A DNA stretch of 64,000 nt from assembly GCA_034670405.1 (NCBI GenBank), contig JAXDDX010000015.1, positions 3,348,001-3,412,000 of the forward strand, given 5' to 3'. This document shows, in pieces, positions 38,964 through 52,253 of the stretch. Each line of letters begins with the position of its first letter. Position 1 is the stretch's first letter. This DNA comes from Hoplostethus atlanticus. Its lineage: Eukaryota > Chordata > Actinopteri > Trachichthyiformes > Trachichthyidae. The notes below the pieces were generated by a model, which was not told the DNA's origin, ran no database searches, and saw only the letters and a list, made by a program, of their open reading frames with translations. Both the position numbers and the translations under genes were made by a program.

Positions 38964-41364
38964 GCTCATACTACGAGGTGGGCAATTGGTAACAGATGCA
39001 ATGGCAAATTGATTTGTTATCGACACTGTCTGATCTCTCTCTCTCTCTGGCTAATAAGTCTCCTCCAGTTAATTAAAATGCTGCCAAACCGCCCAGTATT
39101 TCAGCGTTGCTCACACAAATTCCACCTGTGCGTTTCATCAGAAAAGCGGCGGATTGAAACGGAGAATCCTGGAAGGCTGTCGGTCTACTTTTCCAGGAGG
39201 CTCCGTGTGTCTGATTGCCCCCCCCCCCGAGAGACAGCCAGCGCACCGGGCGCTCTAACAGATCCTTGTCGGTCACTGTGTAACATCACGTCGGCGTGGC
39301 CTGTAATATTTAACACAGACCCTTTTGCTGTTTTTATTCTACTTGTCGTCGGGGTCGCCGAGGCGCGCCACGGCTGAGACAACTCCACTCGTGCTGTTAA
39401 AGAGTCGTCGTGATCCGATCGCTCGTGCTGCCTTTCAATTAAGTTGGGCTTTTAGGGCTATTGTCAGCAGCCTGCACTGTTATTTTAGGAGAAAACCCCG
39501 CGGCCTCGTGTAGTGCGTTATGTTTTGCATGATGCATAACGCCCCTGTGTAATTTGGCTTGTGCGGCTATCCAATATTTGCGCCGTCTAGACGCTAATAA
39601 CGGAGAGCTAAAAGGCGCAATAAACTATCAGAAACCGGCAACTTTCGATTGTTTTCTTGTGCGCAAGCGAAGCCCCACCGTGGGATCACCTTCACAGCCT
39701 TACAGCGCAACAGGCATTGGTAATTTACGGGCTCTTAAATCGCATCTATTGGCGTTCCTATAATAAAGATAATGTCGGCGTGACCTCTGTTGACTGAGAG
39801 GTTGAGCCCAGTTATATGACAACCTGTAGTTTTATCACTACCGATTTGATCAATGTGCCTAGAAGATAAAGTGTCCAGTGTCCTAAAAGCCTGTTATTTA
39901 TTTTTTCCCTTTGCTCATCAGAACAAACAATAGCTGCCAGCTTTATTTCCCCACCAACATATTCTCATTAATCCGATACTATAGCTTTTGGTGCTGAGCC
40001 ATTGGGATTGTTATTCAGTGAAATAGTAGGAAAACCTTTAAATATTTCCCTTTTTCCTTTCTTTCTCTCTCTCTTTGTGTGCGGGGGGGGGGGGGGTTCT
40101 AAATCGTATTGTTCTCAGGCGGGAAGAAGGGGGGGAAAAGTGCAGAGAAACTTATCTTTTCATTACTTCTCCTTGAAATGAAAAGTGCAAATTAACAAAT
40201 TCTAAAAAATAATAATAAGGTGAAGAGACCTAATTGCGCTGGCCACGTTTGTCATTAAATTAATGTGTTAAATAGGTGATTAGAATAAAAATTAATTGCA
40301 TCCATAAAAAAAAAACTTCCCAGCCAGGTTAATTGGTCACTAGGCAATTCTGGATTTGGTGTTTGCAGTTGGTGTTTATTCATTCATCCATTCCTTTACT
40401 TATTTATCAAGACTGTCATTCACCGGGAACCTATTTTTATTATTTCAATGTATCATTTCACATCAGCCTCTAGATCTCAGGTTGCACACCCTGTAGAGCA
40501 ACATGTTGCCCTGTTAAGTTGCATAATCAAGTCACAGAAGTGACAGTCAATGATATGTGTTATTTGTGTAGAGAGTGCAGACCAGTGTTTTTTTTTTTTT
40601 TGTGGTGCTGCAGTTGTGTGTTGCTTTTGCTCCGTCCTCCTTTCCAACCATTTCTGGCCGCCGCTCTCTGCTCCTGTCTGTGATGGGAATACTGAGTAAG
40701 ATGCCATTTCATTTCAGAAAGGCTGTTGATAGTCTTTGTGAGCCATGCAACAGTGCAAAACCCTGATTCTCGCTCGCTCGACGGGCGTATACACCCATCA
40801 GATAAACAAATGAAAGACAAAAGTGGTTATCTTTTTGATGGAATATATGTTGTAGAGGCGGCTCAATACCTTTTTTGTATGCACGGTGAGCCTGTTGATC
40901 TCTTCAGAAATGGCCTCTCCCCTCAGAAATCTAGCCACTCTCCACTCATTTTAAGTATGATGCCACTGCATGAAATTCTTACCACTCCTGCAGGAGATAT
41001 GCAGTTTGAAAGACCGATGAATTTACCGTAGTATTTACTAATAAATTGTTGGTATATTTTAAATACATTTATTGGTATATGAATTACATTTTATTTGAAC
41101 ATTTTAATTTGTGAATTTGCTTACTGTAGTTTTGTAAATGCTGACAATTTGGAAATTTTGGATTCCTTTTTTATGCATGGAACAAAATGTATGCCATTGT
41201 GTCATACTTGTAACAGGTTCTTTTCATTCTTTTCATTCTGTTTTTATTAAAAAAAACAGCACTGTAAATGTAAAATATGAAGACTGAATGATTTACTCAA
41301 CATTTTCACTGCTGTCAGAGTCAGAATTGACCAGTGTTGACTTTTTCTTCTCTCTCTGCTCCAG

Positions 41365-41457
41365 ATAGATTTCATCTTGTTTACAAAGATAGCTAAATAC
41401 ACTGCTGAACGGGGAAGGCGAGCCTCATGAGTCGGCCTCGTGGATTGCATCGACATA
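41365..41457 (+). other. zbtb16: zbtb16 5' UTR part of the first coding exon
   Basis: The acceptor is a pyrimidine tract with CCAG (AG 41363-41364). The 93-nt leader holds one upstream ATG (41427) whose short frame overlaps the main start codon. Confidence 0.75.
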
Positions 41458-41471
41458 ATGGATTTAACTAA
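41427..41471 (+). promoter_or_regulatory. zbtb16: upstream ORF overlapping the zbtb16 start codon
   Basis: An ATG at 41427 (context CTCATGA, lacking the -3 purine) opens a 14-codon frame that stops with TAA at 41469-41471, beyond the main ATG at 41458 and in another frame. Ribosomes that use it cannot reinitiate normally at the main start. The main ATG has a strong context (A at -3, G at +4), so leaky scanning is expected. Confidence 0.6.
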
Positions 41472-42689
41472 AATGGGTATGATCCAGCTCCAGAACCCCA
41501 GCCACCCCTCTGCCCTCCTGCAGAAGGCCAACCAGATGCGTCTGGCTGGGACTCTGTGCGACGTGGTCATCATGGTCGACAGCCAGGAGTTCCACGCTCA
41601 CCGGACTGTGCTGGCCTGCACCAGCAAAATGTTTGAGATCCTCTTCCACCGCAGCAGCCAGCATTACACCTTGGACTTTCTTTCGCCAAAGACCTTCCAG
41701 CAGATTTTGGAGTACGCCTACACTGCCACGCTCCAGGCCAAGGTGGAGGACTTAGATGACCTGCTTTACGCAGCAGAGATCCTGGAGATCGAGTACCTGG
41801 AAGAGCAATGCCTCAAGATCTTGGAAACCATCCAGTCCTCAGATGAGAACGACGCGGAGGTCAATGTTAACGACGGGAGCACAGAGGAGGAGGATGAGCG
41901 CAAGGCCCGCAACGGAGGCAAGAACTCCAAGAAGCATTCCATGGAGAGTTCCTATCTGTTGGGTACCCAGCAAGGCTTAACCTTGGCCGGAATGGTGGAC
42001 CAGAGTCCCTCGGTCTCCACCTCGTTTGGCCTCTCCACCCTGAGTCCCACCAAAGCCGCTGTGGACAGCCTGATGAGCATCGGCCAGTCTCTGCTCCAGC
42101 AGGGCTTCGCGGCTGAGCAACTCGTCCACGGCACCTCCCACCACCTGATGACTGAAATCAAGACGGAGATGATGCAAGTTGACATGGGTGGCCACGAGAG
42201 CCCACAGAACATGGAGTCCAGCGCCTCCAGCAACGGAGAGCGGAGTGGCGAGGACAGGAACCGAGACGGCCCCGGCACACCGACCAGGAGCAGCGTGATC
42301 ACCAGTGCCCGCGAGCTCCATTACGTCCGCGACGACAGCATGGGCGACCCTCAGGCCGACATCAGCCAGATGGGGCTGGAAGCCATGGCCGGGATGACGG
42401 AGAAACATCTGGCCTCCCTGTACTCCCTACCACCCAATCATAAAACAGATGCCATCATGCCCATGCCAGCATCCATGGCCGCCTCCCTCCCCATGTCCCC
42501 AGCCCTGGCCATGTCGATGGACTTCAGTGCCTACGGGGGGCTCCTGCCACAAAGCTTTATCCAGAGAGAATTCTTCAACAAGCTCGGGGAGCTGGCGGTG
42601 GGCATGAAACCGGACGGGCGCAACCAGCACGAACGCTGCAACGTGTGCGGCGCAGAACTACCAGACAACGAAGCCGTGGAGCAGCACAG
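41458..42689 (+). CDS. zbtb16: zbtb16 (PLZF) first coding exon: BTB domain, linker, half of zinc finger 1
   Basis: ZBTB16/PLZF is a nuclear BTB-zinc finger repressor that recruits NCoR/SMRT-HDAC complexes and acts in limb and axial patterning, germ-line stem cells, haematopoiesis and as a CUL3 adaptor. The start MDLTKMGMIQLQNPSHP is the same as in human. The BTB/POZ domain covers residues 1 to about 120 and keeps pocket residues D35 and R49. An acidic linker (about 125-150) follows, then VDQSPSVSTSFGLS and SPTKAAVDSLMSIGQSLLQ, the SUMO-type motif IKTE (K235), PGTPTRSSVITSARELHY, and SMDFSAYGGLLPQSFIQREF. The exon ends in finger 1 (C394, C397, H410) at donor CACAG|GTAAGC (GT 42690-42691), phase 2. 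The same finger is split at this point in mammals. In-frame GTG at 41440 is not the start. The remaining fingers lie beyond the window. Confidence 0.98.
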
Positions 42690-43659
42690 GTAAGCCGAGC
42701 AAAAGTTTTCTTTTGAGTAGCTGCTCTCCTAATTAGGTTGGCCTTGATGTTCATAGTTCTTTCCAGCCTTCCGGCAGCAACCACTTTTTTTTTCTTCATG
42801 AAACCCTGTATTTGTATGCATGTATGCAAAAGTGCTTTCATTAATTTCCATGATCGATGTTTGTGAAGGCGAAAGTGTCTGTTAAGTTCATTGGTCTAAT
42901 AGAGCAGACGCTGTGTTACATTGGGAAATCTAGTGCACTTATGTTTGATAGGAATACAGTTTTCCTTTAAACTTCCTTTCAATAATTATAAAGATAATTA
43001 TTGTAGTTATTTTTCTTTTTAACTATTGTGGCTTGTAAGAATCCAATGGTGCACAGGAATTTCCTTTTATTATTCTTCCCCACGTGTAGGTTACCTGTTT
43101 TTAACCTAGATGACCTTGATGATTTTTTAAAATAATGAGTATATTCAAACCTTGGTTTGTTGAGTGTTTGTGGAATCAGCTGTTGTTGTGTTTGCTGCCA
43201 GTTATCGAGTGCTAATAATTCAGAAATAATTTCTGAGATGCTCTCAACTACCGCAAATAAAGCTGGCAGATCTGTAACGTACAAACAAATGACGTCCTTA
43301 ACCCGAGACCTGGACCTGGTAGTCTGTGGCCGGCGGCCCGAGGCCCGGCAGAGATCTCCTTCTCTGATGGCTTCCAGGCCTCTCCAGGTGACTGGCAGAG
43401 CAGTCCTGTTGCAACACTGTCTAAGTCCATTAGCCACACCTCGCGAGACGTGGGCAGCAGCGAACACACACCGCACACACACACACAAACCAAATTGTAA
43501 ACCCCTGAATCTGGTGGTGTGGTTAGGGATGTAGCGGCTTATTACCTTTTTATAATTGGGTCAACCCAGGAAATGACTGCTGAACCTACTAGGACAGGGG
43601 TAGGTTTGGTAAGGGGGGTATTGGCCAGTCATGTAGTCCACTGCCAAGATGATGGATCT

Positions 43660-43945
43660 GCCATGAAATTATAGATTTTTTTGCACATTTTATTTATTCA
43701 TTTAATTGTTCCGTAATGTTTTTTAGTAAATGAATTCTTCATTTACAGCCAGTAATGTATCGCAGAGTTTCTCCTACAACCGAATAGGTGTGGTGGGTCA
43801 CCCTGCCATACGGAGGGTGCTAACCCACCTAATAGAATTTTATTTTAGTCAGAGTTTTAGTGTCCGGTGGTCTAAATGCTACTTCACCTCTTTTTCCACC
43901 CTGATAGGAATACAATTCTGGGGGGAAGCAATAAATATTTGCAAA
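43660..43945 (-). repeat. dispersed repeat family R1, inverted copy
   Basis: The reverse complement reads CAGGGTGGAAAAAGAGGTGA, GTAGCATTTAGACCAC, GGAGAAACTCTGCGATACAT and GGAACAATTAAATGAATAAA, the same order as the plus-strand copies. A run of about 23 A follows at 43963-43985. Confidence 0.75.
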
Positions 43946-44596
43946 ACGTTCAACAATCATTTAAAAAAAAAAAAAAAAAAAAAAAGAGTGGAAGCTTGAC
44001 TTATAGTACTGAACCCAACCTGTAGACCTTTTATAAACTTCCTTCTTTTTTTTTTTGCCACAGCACAGTGTACATTATGTAATGGCATATCTCTATCTGT
44101 CAAAATGGGGTCTGCCCGACTAGAGTACATCCTCTTCTTGGAATGTACTTGCATCACTTGCTGCATGGATTTTTCAGTGTTTTTTTTTTTTTTTTTTCTG
44201 ACTACTGCTCTTTCTTTACCTCGAAGGCCACTTTCTCAGCTCGAAGTGCTTGCTCCAATCAATAGGAATGCACAACGGTTAAAGTTCACCTGAGGTTTTG
44301 AACCCCCGCCACCCATCCACTTATACTCCAGCCAGTACGTTGCTGCACGCGGCCCGAAGGCTGGGACTGATTTAATTCCAGCTCCTCTGTTGTTAAATCT
44401 GGCTCCATGTTGTCTTTTTCAGAAAATACAGAAAACTACACAGTGACATTCTCCCAAAGAGAAGTGTCCTTGTGTGCTCACATTGAACAGGTTATTGAGT
44501 TTGTTTTAGTCAGGTTTGTATTGAAAATACAAATGGTACTGTGAAATATTAGGATTGAATTGATGTGACGTGACTTATATACAGTATATCTATAGA

Positions 44597-44620
44597 GATA
44601 TATATATATATATATGTATA
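44597..44620 (+). repeat. (TA)n microsatellite
   Basis: About 11 TA units with one G interruption, in AT-rich sequence. Confidence 0.85.
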
Positions 44621-45402
44621 TTTATATGTATAGCTTTCACGAGGGCTCATTAATCACTGAATGTTTAGGATTTTGTACATGGACTTTGTACAATTTAAGA
44701 TCTGTTATTCTGAACCAGTTATTGGGTATACCATACAATACCTCTGCTCTAACAGACTACGGCAGCCTCTGTCTTGAGAAAAAGTCTGCCGTGTGAAACG
44801 GTTGCCTGTGTTTCAAGAGGAATTTCATCAATTTGCTCAAGCTGGGAAATCTTTTATCAAAGGAGATTTCCAAACCGTTTCATGCATTGATCTGCCTGCT
44901 CTGCCCCTCAGAATACTAATGGGTTAATTTAGACGAGGAGATGCTCCAAGACGACACTGTTTAATATTGTACGCGCCTGTCCCGGCCGCCTCCAGACATC
45001 TGAAAGTGTAGAAATCAAACATTGCGTCATCCCGCTGTCTGCTTCGCCATCCGCACATAAAAAAGGTCTGGCGTAGGTGTTTTGATATTCCGACGCCCGT
45101 GTCCTCGCGGATCCGAATGTGGGTCATGCGTTTGATAGTATATCAAGTCCACGCGCACCGTCAAGCCGCCAAACTCTTTTTGATGCGATTTTTACACTTG
45201 TTTTATTTTGGCGGGCCGGAGTTGCGGCTCCTCGTGGCGAATTGCGCGTCGTTCCCCAACAGCCTGCCGGTGTCGGGGTCGGCGCTGCCCCCCTCGCAAC
45301 AAACGCATAAAAAAAAAAGACGGCAGAGTTCACTTGGTTGCAAGCGGGTCAAGTCGAACACGAGTGTAATTGTTTCCAGATGTGGCACAGGTCCTTGGTG
45401 TG

Positions 45403-45404
<2 letters not shown>

Positions 45405-45439
<35 letters not shown>
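45405..45439 (+). repeat. (GT)n(GC)n microsatellite
   Basis: About 14 GT units running into GCGCGCG. Confidence 0.93.
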
Positions 45440-45440
<1 letters not shown>

Positions 45441-45599
45441 CGAAATGAATGCACCAGAAAGCACCCGCTTCCTGTATAAATTTAGTCTCTGCTCCCTTTC
45501 ATTCCTCCGTGTCCTGGATTATATTGTCAAAACAAAACAAAACAAAAAAAAACCCCAGCCTGAATGAATCGCACGTGAGCTCCACAAGTGGTGTGAAGA

Positions 45600-45666
<67 letters not shown>

Positions 45667-45670
45667 TGTG
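45600..45670 (+). repeat. (GTGC)n tetranucleotide array
   Basis: About 17 nearly perfect copies of CGTG/GTGC followed by GTGTG. Strict purine-pyrimidine alternation over about 70 bp. Confidence 0.96.
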
Positions 45671-46203
45671 TGAGCGGCGGAGGGGCTACCTTGAAGTTGC
45701 CCTCCAGAGAAAATGTATTGATACCTCTGCTCTGGATTTCTGAGTGAAAAATTGGTAAATGAAGGGCCACGCTTGTTTTTCGCAGCCTGCCCAAGGTTCA
45801 ATTGGCTGAAGTGAGCTCCCTCCACCACCCCACTCGCCCCCCCCACCTCCCACCTCCCACCCTCCGCCACGCTGCGACACATTTGACAAGCCCTAGATTT
45901 ATTTCTTAAAGGAAGCCCCGGGGTGTTAGTGTTCTCGTGGCTTCGGGGAGACGGGATTACAGCAATATTTTAGTAACCCCTCGCGCTAAGAAAATAATCA
46001 ACGCAGGAAGGGCCTGAGTGATTATTGGGAAAATAAATGCTTGATGCGGGCAGCGGGCGGCGAGGGGGGGGCGAACTCCGGGGCAGCGTCGGGCGGGGGG
46101 GGGAACAAAAAAAACCTGCTCCGCTGCTTGGTATTCCAAACACAGCATCCAATTGAAGGGAACTAGCCCTGGGTTTATCTCTTTCACTTAATCGTCCATT
46201 CTC

Positions 46204-46211
46204 ATGCAAAT
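46204..46211 (+). promoter_or_regulatory. octamer motif in zbtb16 intron 2
   Basis: ATGCAAAT, the POU/Oct consensus, within a unique-looking stretch (about 46,130-46,330) that lacks repeats. Candidate enhancer element only. Confidence 0.25.
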
Positions 46212-46483
46212 GGCTGACCCTCGCTGTAATGTACATCACATAAGTGAAAAAAGAGCCTATTTTCAGAAAAGCTTTTCCAGCCCGTAGCCGTTAAACACGG
46301 CTGATAACCATCAATGCTTTAACCTTGTTTTTTCATATTGCAACAAGGGGGCGCCGGGGCATGAACGAGACGCGGCAACGATCGCCCATGCTTTTTTATT
46401 TAATTTTTGGGGTGCTGTAAAATGCCACCTCCGAATCCACCTATAAACACACACACACACACATTCCTCACGCAGGCTTTCCG

Positions 46484-46484
<1 letters not shown>

Positions 46485-46515
<31 letters not shown>
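46485..46515 (+). repeat. (CAG)n trinucleotide run
   Basis: About ten uninterrupted CAG units in the intron of zbtb16, transcribed as CAG. Confidence 0.93.
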
Positions 46516-46516
<1 letters not shown>

Positions 46517-46733
46517 AGGGCTCGCTCTTCTATTTCCTCTCCATTGTGGCGAAGGGGGGACGGAGGGCGCTCTAATACCCCGGGCCCCTGGTGTTTAAAC
46601 AGCGGGCCGAGGCCCTTATCTGTGCATATCAGAGTGGGACAGATAACCCTTGGCACTCCTCCTCAGTAAACCAAGAGCAGATTGAGCCCCGATAGCGGCC
46701 CGTAGCGTTTGCCGCAGGTGATAACAGCGCACG

Positions 46734-46755
46734 CACACACACACACACACACACA
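46734..46755 (+). repeat. (CA)n microsatellite
   Basis: About 10 CA units. Confidence 0.9.
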
Positions 46756-47529
46756 GCACATGGAGGTGAGGCCAGTGCAGGTTATTTCCCTACAAGGTCA
46801 GAGGTGTCTGCTTTGTCCAGCAACAACCAATTACCCACTGGTTTGTTACCATGTGATCACACTGTGGTCCAGCTTGGGTTGATGGGTGGCGCTCCTCTGT
46901 AGTGGTCGCGTGTGCGGCTGCAACAGTTTTTATTCCCTCCAGTATTGAAACGGCAGCTAGCTCACGGCCCCCCGAGCCCCCCGTTAAACAGTCCGGGCGT
47001 TTTCCACCTTCTCGAAAAAACAACCCCGGCAGCGGAGCATCCATTACAAGCCGCTGGATTACCCTCCCATTTGAAATCACTCAGCGAGCTAAGTCTCCCC
47101 GGCTATAGCACTCACAGGTACTGTACATGTTGGCGTAATCACCCAATAGCACAGCCTCTCTCTCCAAGAAATACCTCAACCATAGACATCAGCAGAGAGC
47201 TTATTCAAGTCTGGGTGCCACATCCTCTCTCTCTCTCTCATCACTCCCCCCCACCCTCTCCCTCCCTCACACAGGTGCTTTATTGGAGGTGCAGTGTTTG
47301 TTTATGCCCCTGAGGAGCCGGCGGTTTGACCGGGCCCACAGTGATAGCCACAGCCGAGGCAGCTGGCTGAGGCCCAATTATAGACAGGCTTTAAAAGGCC
47401 CTGGTTGAACCGTAAAGATTTACACCGCCATCGCTCTGATCTCAGATCTGGGCTCTGTCCTCACTGTCAGGATAGGGAGATGTATCGATTAAAGACTTAA
47501 CACAGGGGGCTACATCATGCGGAAAGGGC

Positions 47530-47560
47530 TACACACACACACACACACACGCACACACAC
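47530..47560 (+). repeat. (CA)n microsatellite
   Basis: About 15 CA units with one G interruption. Confidence 0.92.
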
Positions 47561-48056
47561 CTGGGTGCAGATCTGGATCACCATTCAGGCATTTTATTGT
47601 TGGGCGGTCTTGCTGTGATGGCAGGTGGCATGTCGCCTTCCCTGCAGCACATCTGAAGAAACTGTTTTTAGAAAGGGGAATAGAGATGTATGTGTTGTTT
47701 TTTTTTGTTTTGTTTTTCTTTTTGGAAAGGGAGGGAGGAAGGAAGGTAGGGAAACATCGAGAGAGAGAGAGAAAAAAAATCTAATATCCAGACAGTGGCT
47801 ACGGCAGTGGAGGCAGGTGATCTAATCAGCGGGGCTGATTGAGATAAGAGCGGAGGGAGGCGCTTGTGTAATAGAAGTTACCAGCGTGACTCGGTGAGAC
47901 CAGCTGCCTCGGCGCGGCCGGCAGAGCTCGGCGGACGTGGCCCGCGCTGATGTGGTCTGGCAGGGGCCGCGGATGAAACCAACACACTGAGGCCCCGATC
48001 TTTTGTCCCCGCGGGGGCTGTTGTCAGGATGGAGGGATAAGGGGCAGCGCTTACTG

Positions 48057-48060
<4 letters not shown>

Positions 48061-48092
<32 letters not shown>
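48061..48092 (+). repeat. (GT)n microsatellite
   Basis: About 16 GT units. Confidence 0.94.
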
Positions 48093-48095
<3 letters not shown>

Positions 48096-48675
48096 GGGGG
48101 AGTAGGGTGGCAGTAATTAATGCCAGTTATCAAGTGACATGCAAATGTGTTATCGGCCCTACCGTCCTGATGTGTATCTCTCCGCTCCCGGCAGCCGGTT
48201 TTAGTGTCGGCAGAGGAGGAGGTTTTGCCGCCGTACTCTTAATACAAATGAGGTGAAATGTAGCAGGGAGGGTGTGCTCTGATAGCGATTCAGAAGTTTT
48301 TAACCTTTACTAGACCTTACTAGAATTGCAGACTTACTGTATTGTATTGAGTTGCACGCATCATTGTCAACTTTCCCGTGAAGAGAAAAAAAAAAAAAAA
48401 AAAAGTCAATTGAATCAAAATGATCTGGCCTTAAAGCTGAGTGGGTTTTAGTTCTAGTTCATAGAGCCCTGCCTCTACTCTCCTGGACCCGAACGCTGTG
48501 GGTTCTAATCCCATCGATATCCCATTAGCATCCCTTCTCCGGGTCCCCACCACATGAAAGACGATGTGTCGGTTCCCCCTCTCTGATTCCACCGCCCTGG
48601 CAGACCATGGGGAGGACGGCCACAATGAGCAAATGTGCTAGAGCCAAAGGGCCAACCCAAGTGTGTTCACAAATG

Positions 48676-48751
48676 TTTGTGTGTGTGTGTGTGCGTGCGC
48701 GCTCTTTCATATGTGTGTGTGTGTGCGCTCTTGCATGTGCGTGTGTGTGTA
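48676..48751 (+). repeat. imperfect (GT/GC)n microsatellite
   Basis: Three GT blocks separated by GCGCTCTT-type interruptions. Confidence 0.85.
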
Positions 48752-49067
48752 AAAGCTGCCGCCACCACCTCAGAGGCCCCCTAGCCTCCCTGGGAAGTAT
48801 CAAATCAGAGCCCTCCGCGGGCTTCCAGCGAGAGAGCTTCTAATTAGCCTCTTTGTTGCCACTTGAATGGGTTGCCAGAGATTGGCAAGGGGCCCCAATG
48901 GAGTGATACCAGCACGCTAAGAAGCTGGTCATAAAAATATCCCCCCCCCCTTTCCTCCACCTTCACCTGTCACAAAGGGGCTCTCAGGTAGGAAACTCTG
49001 TGGACAGAGCAGCTCCGTGTGGGCCTTTAATCCACCTCAGCCCAGGGCCCACAGCAGCCATGTTTGC

Positions 49068-49405
49068 TCAACAAGTGAATACTAGCTTAGCGCTAATTAC
49101 ATGCTTGCCAGCTGTGAGCGTCTTGGCAAACGAAAATAAAACAAGGAAGAGTAAAATAAAATCGCCAATAATAGCTCTCCACTAGAACGTAACTAATGTC
49201 ACCGCTAACATACACTTGGCAAGGCCCGCTATGCTAATGTTACCATCCACCAATGCATTCTTCCAAAGGATTAAGTCCAATTATAACCAAGAAGTCCAAC
49301 AAACAAGATGCAACACCTAAATCAAACAGTCCAGTGTTGTAAAATGACACGATGTGCCTTATCAGGAACGTGAAATGAATCTTCTACTAGCTAGTGAAAC
49401 GTCAG
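49068..49405 (+). repeat. dispersed repeat family R2, copy 2
   Basis: Same orientation and order of blocks as 34648-34975, with clear but diverged identity. Confidence 0.75.
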
Positions 49406-49488
49406 TCGTAGCCTTCTATGCTAAAGTTTCGAAAGGTATGTTGACTAAAATTGAAAACCTGCTGATGAGTACATGGTGTTTAGTTTTT

Positions 49489-49520
49489 TTTTTATGTGAT
49501 TTTCTTTAATCACATAAAAA
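49489..49520. repeat. 13-bp perfect hairpin
   Basis: TTTTTATGTGATT (49489-49501) and its exact reverse complement (49508-49520) are separated by 6 nt. AT-rich; could be a MITE end or chance. Confidence 0.6.
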
Positions 49521-50559
49521 TGTCACTTTGTCGTACGAATGTGGACTACACACATTAATTGTGTCCTCATCTTCCGTAGTCCAAGCTAGCTAGCAACTAG
49601 TGTTGGTTTACTGGCTATTAGCAAAGGTTTTAGCTGACCAATCATTTTTGTGTGTGAAATGTGGGCAATTTAACACAAATATCTGAGCGCGTGGCTTGCT
49701 GAAAGAATAATGCTGGTAATCCTATACTTTGACCCACATCATATCACATATCACACACACTCTTCAACGTGCTTAGGCTGCTCCCAAGTCGGAGGGTAGA
49801 GATCATTCGGTTTCTTGGTTAGCCAGCTAGCTGACAGTTATGACTGGCAGTGAAAATGAAGATTTGGAGGGAAAAAAAGAGCTGCTTTTGTAGTGATTTG
49901 ATGATGGTAGCTTGTCTACTGAAGATAATATTTGAGATGTGGATTTGTTGCAGACTAATTCAAAGTAAAGAAAAATCATATTTAAAAAACAAAACAAAAG
50001 GTGAACAGCACATGATTGCACTGTATTATTTGTAGATGACATGGTCACCACACACGGTGCTAACCAGGAGTTATCACAGAGCGGCCGATCTGTTACCCCA
50101 TTTTGAAAAACGCTTCCTAAGCCGCACTTTCTCCTCTGGATCCTGACTTTCTGCTCGGCGGGTCGCGTGGCAGAGAGTGCAGCGAATGTCAAGGCGGCTC
50201 GGAGCTCTAGCGTCGACCGACACGTTTTAAGCCTTGCTGTAATCCAGGAGGGATCAGTTGGGTAAATCATGGCATAAAGCTTAAAACCATAATTGATTTA
50301 TGTATTTGCTGACCGAAGACGCCCAAAGAGATTACCAGAGGCAGAGAGCTGATGATGGATAGGCCGGCCCCCTTCATAGAGGCCACATGAGAGGGTGGGG
50401 GTTAGATTCACTTGAAGGGAGATTTGTCTGCCTGAAGTGGAGGAATGCTCTGCCTTCGTACTGAGCAGATATTCTGGTTAAAAGTTGCAGAATAAATGTG
50501 AGGTAAACAATTCAGTATATATCTGTATTTGAACAGAGTCTTGAAATGTTTATGGGTTT

Positions 50560-50735
50560 GACTGATGCTGATATTTTTTGTATTGAAGTTGCCGATATCT
50601 GATATTTTGTGCTGGTATTCATTATCTGTAAATTTGACCACTTCTTGTCTAAAAATGCCCCAGACTTTTATTCTGAAGGATGGAAACAGCATTTATACCT
50701 TGGGACACTAAAGCCCTTCAAACCCAGGATAATAA
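50560..50735 (+). repeat. dispersed repeat family R1, partial copy
   Basis: Shares TTGAAGTTGCCGATA, ATTTTGTGCTGGTATTCATT, GGAAACAGCATTTATACC and AACCCAGGATAATAA with other copies. It ends in an (AAT)n run. Confidence 0.7.
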
Positions 50736-51897
50736 TAATAATAATCCATACTTGTGTGGAATCCAATCAAAATTTTAAAAGCTTCCCTTTAATATTGATC
50801 TGATATAAAATAAATATCTAACAAACTGCACCGTATCCATCATATTGGACATTGACGCCAATCAGATCTGTCACTCTAGCCCTAATTGATAGATTCAATT
50901 TCCTCATTGTCATTGATTAGGTGATTGTACTCTGACGTACCTAATCATTTAAAGGGCCGGATCGGTTATTTTTTTTCTATTAATCTGTGCGTGAATTCCT
51001 CTCCCGCCACACATAAATCCTTCCTCTCTTGTTTACTATCCAGCTGTCAAGCTCCTCCAAGGTCTCTCTTGACCGCTTCGAGATTGTTTTGTGTTTGTCT
51101 GTTTGTCCCTGGGCCTCAAAAGGCGAGAACAGGATAGTAAAAAAAAAAAAAAAAAAAGCCATTCCATTTCCTGGACTGATCACTGAAGCGGGTGGCTCTG
51201 ACATGTCATGACTCAAACAGCATCATTTCTGCCACTCCTGTCTCGCCGCTGACCTTACAAATGATGCTGTAGGCTGCCGCCATATGCCATTAAGCATGGT
51301 GTAAAACACAGGCCTGGGTTTTTAACCCCCTTCATATACACACACACACCCAGGCACCCTCTGTTTTTCCGTCCTTTCCCCTTATAGATGATGAAGAAGA
51401 GAACCATCAATTCTCCGTCTGGCGGGGTGGTGGTTTGCGCCGGCATCTTTCCTTTTTGACGTTCTTTATTATTTTTTTCCCTCCTCCCATGCCTCCTGTT
51501 TTACTGCCAGCCTCCTGTGAGCGTTGGTCTGAGGCGAGGTGCTGGGGGCCGGCAGGGGCTGAAGCTTCCCTAACAGGTGTTTGGGTCCTTATCGCCCACG
51601 TCTCGGCCCTTATCTCTGGCCCTCAGCTTCCTGCATCCTCTCTCTCGCATGCCTCAGAGTGGGGATATATTTCACTTAGCCTCTGACCTGAAACCTTCCT
51701 TTCTATCTCCCTGTGTCTCTCTGCCTCTCTCTCTCTCTCCCTCCCTCATCACGTGCACACACAGACGCTGGCCGGCCAAGTGTGTAAGATGCCACACTTT
51801 TTTTTTTTTTTTTAGTATTGATTTGTACGGTGAATTTATTTATTTATTTTTTTACAAAAAGCTACACATGGTCACTAGAGCCCTCTTGAATTGTCCC

Positions 51898-52253
51898 CAG
51901 TGTTGGGAAAGTACCTTTTTAAAGATAATAACTTAGTTTACTTACCTTAAAAAGAAAGTAGTTACGTTAAAAACATGCCGTGGCAATGTGTCTTGTTCTG
52001 TCAGTCGTTTTAAAATGCGATGAGCAGCATGTAGACTGCACAAGATGCGGCAGAATTGTCTTTTTTTTTCATACTTTTTAAAAAATATGCACCAACAAAA
52101 AATAAATATGAAAGAAAAAATAAAATTGACGTTCTAATTTTAAAAAGTAACAATAACGGATTACACAGATTGAAAAAGTAACGTGTCAAGTTGCTAGTTA
52201 CCACAATAAAAGTCGTCGGAGTACTCAACGTCACATATTACCCCCCCAAAACT
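51898..52253 (+). mobile_element. hAT-type MITE with CAGTGTTGGG end
   Basis: The left end CAGTGTTGGGAAAGTACCTT is a common teleost hAT terminus (recalled). The right end ATTACCCCCCCAAAACTTG is a decayed inverted counterpart. The interior carries AAAGTAAC-type motifs on both strands. Non-coding, about 0.36 kb. Confidence 0.6.

Larger units (their letters stand above)
38158..41364 (+). other. zbtb16: zbtb16 intron 1 (within the 5' UTR)
   Basis: About 3.2 kb between the proposed donor and the acceptor TGCTCCAG (AG 41363-41364). Features include (CA)n at 38568-38605, (GC)n at 38944-38963, C- and G-runs, and an AT-rich stretch with several TAATT/ATTAA motifs at about 40230-40300. No coding exon was recognised. 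Confidence 0.6.
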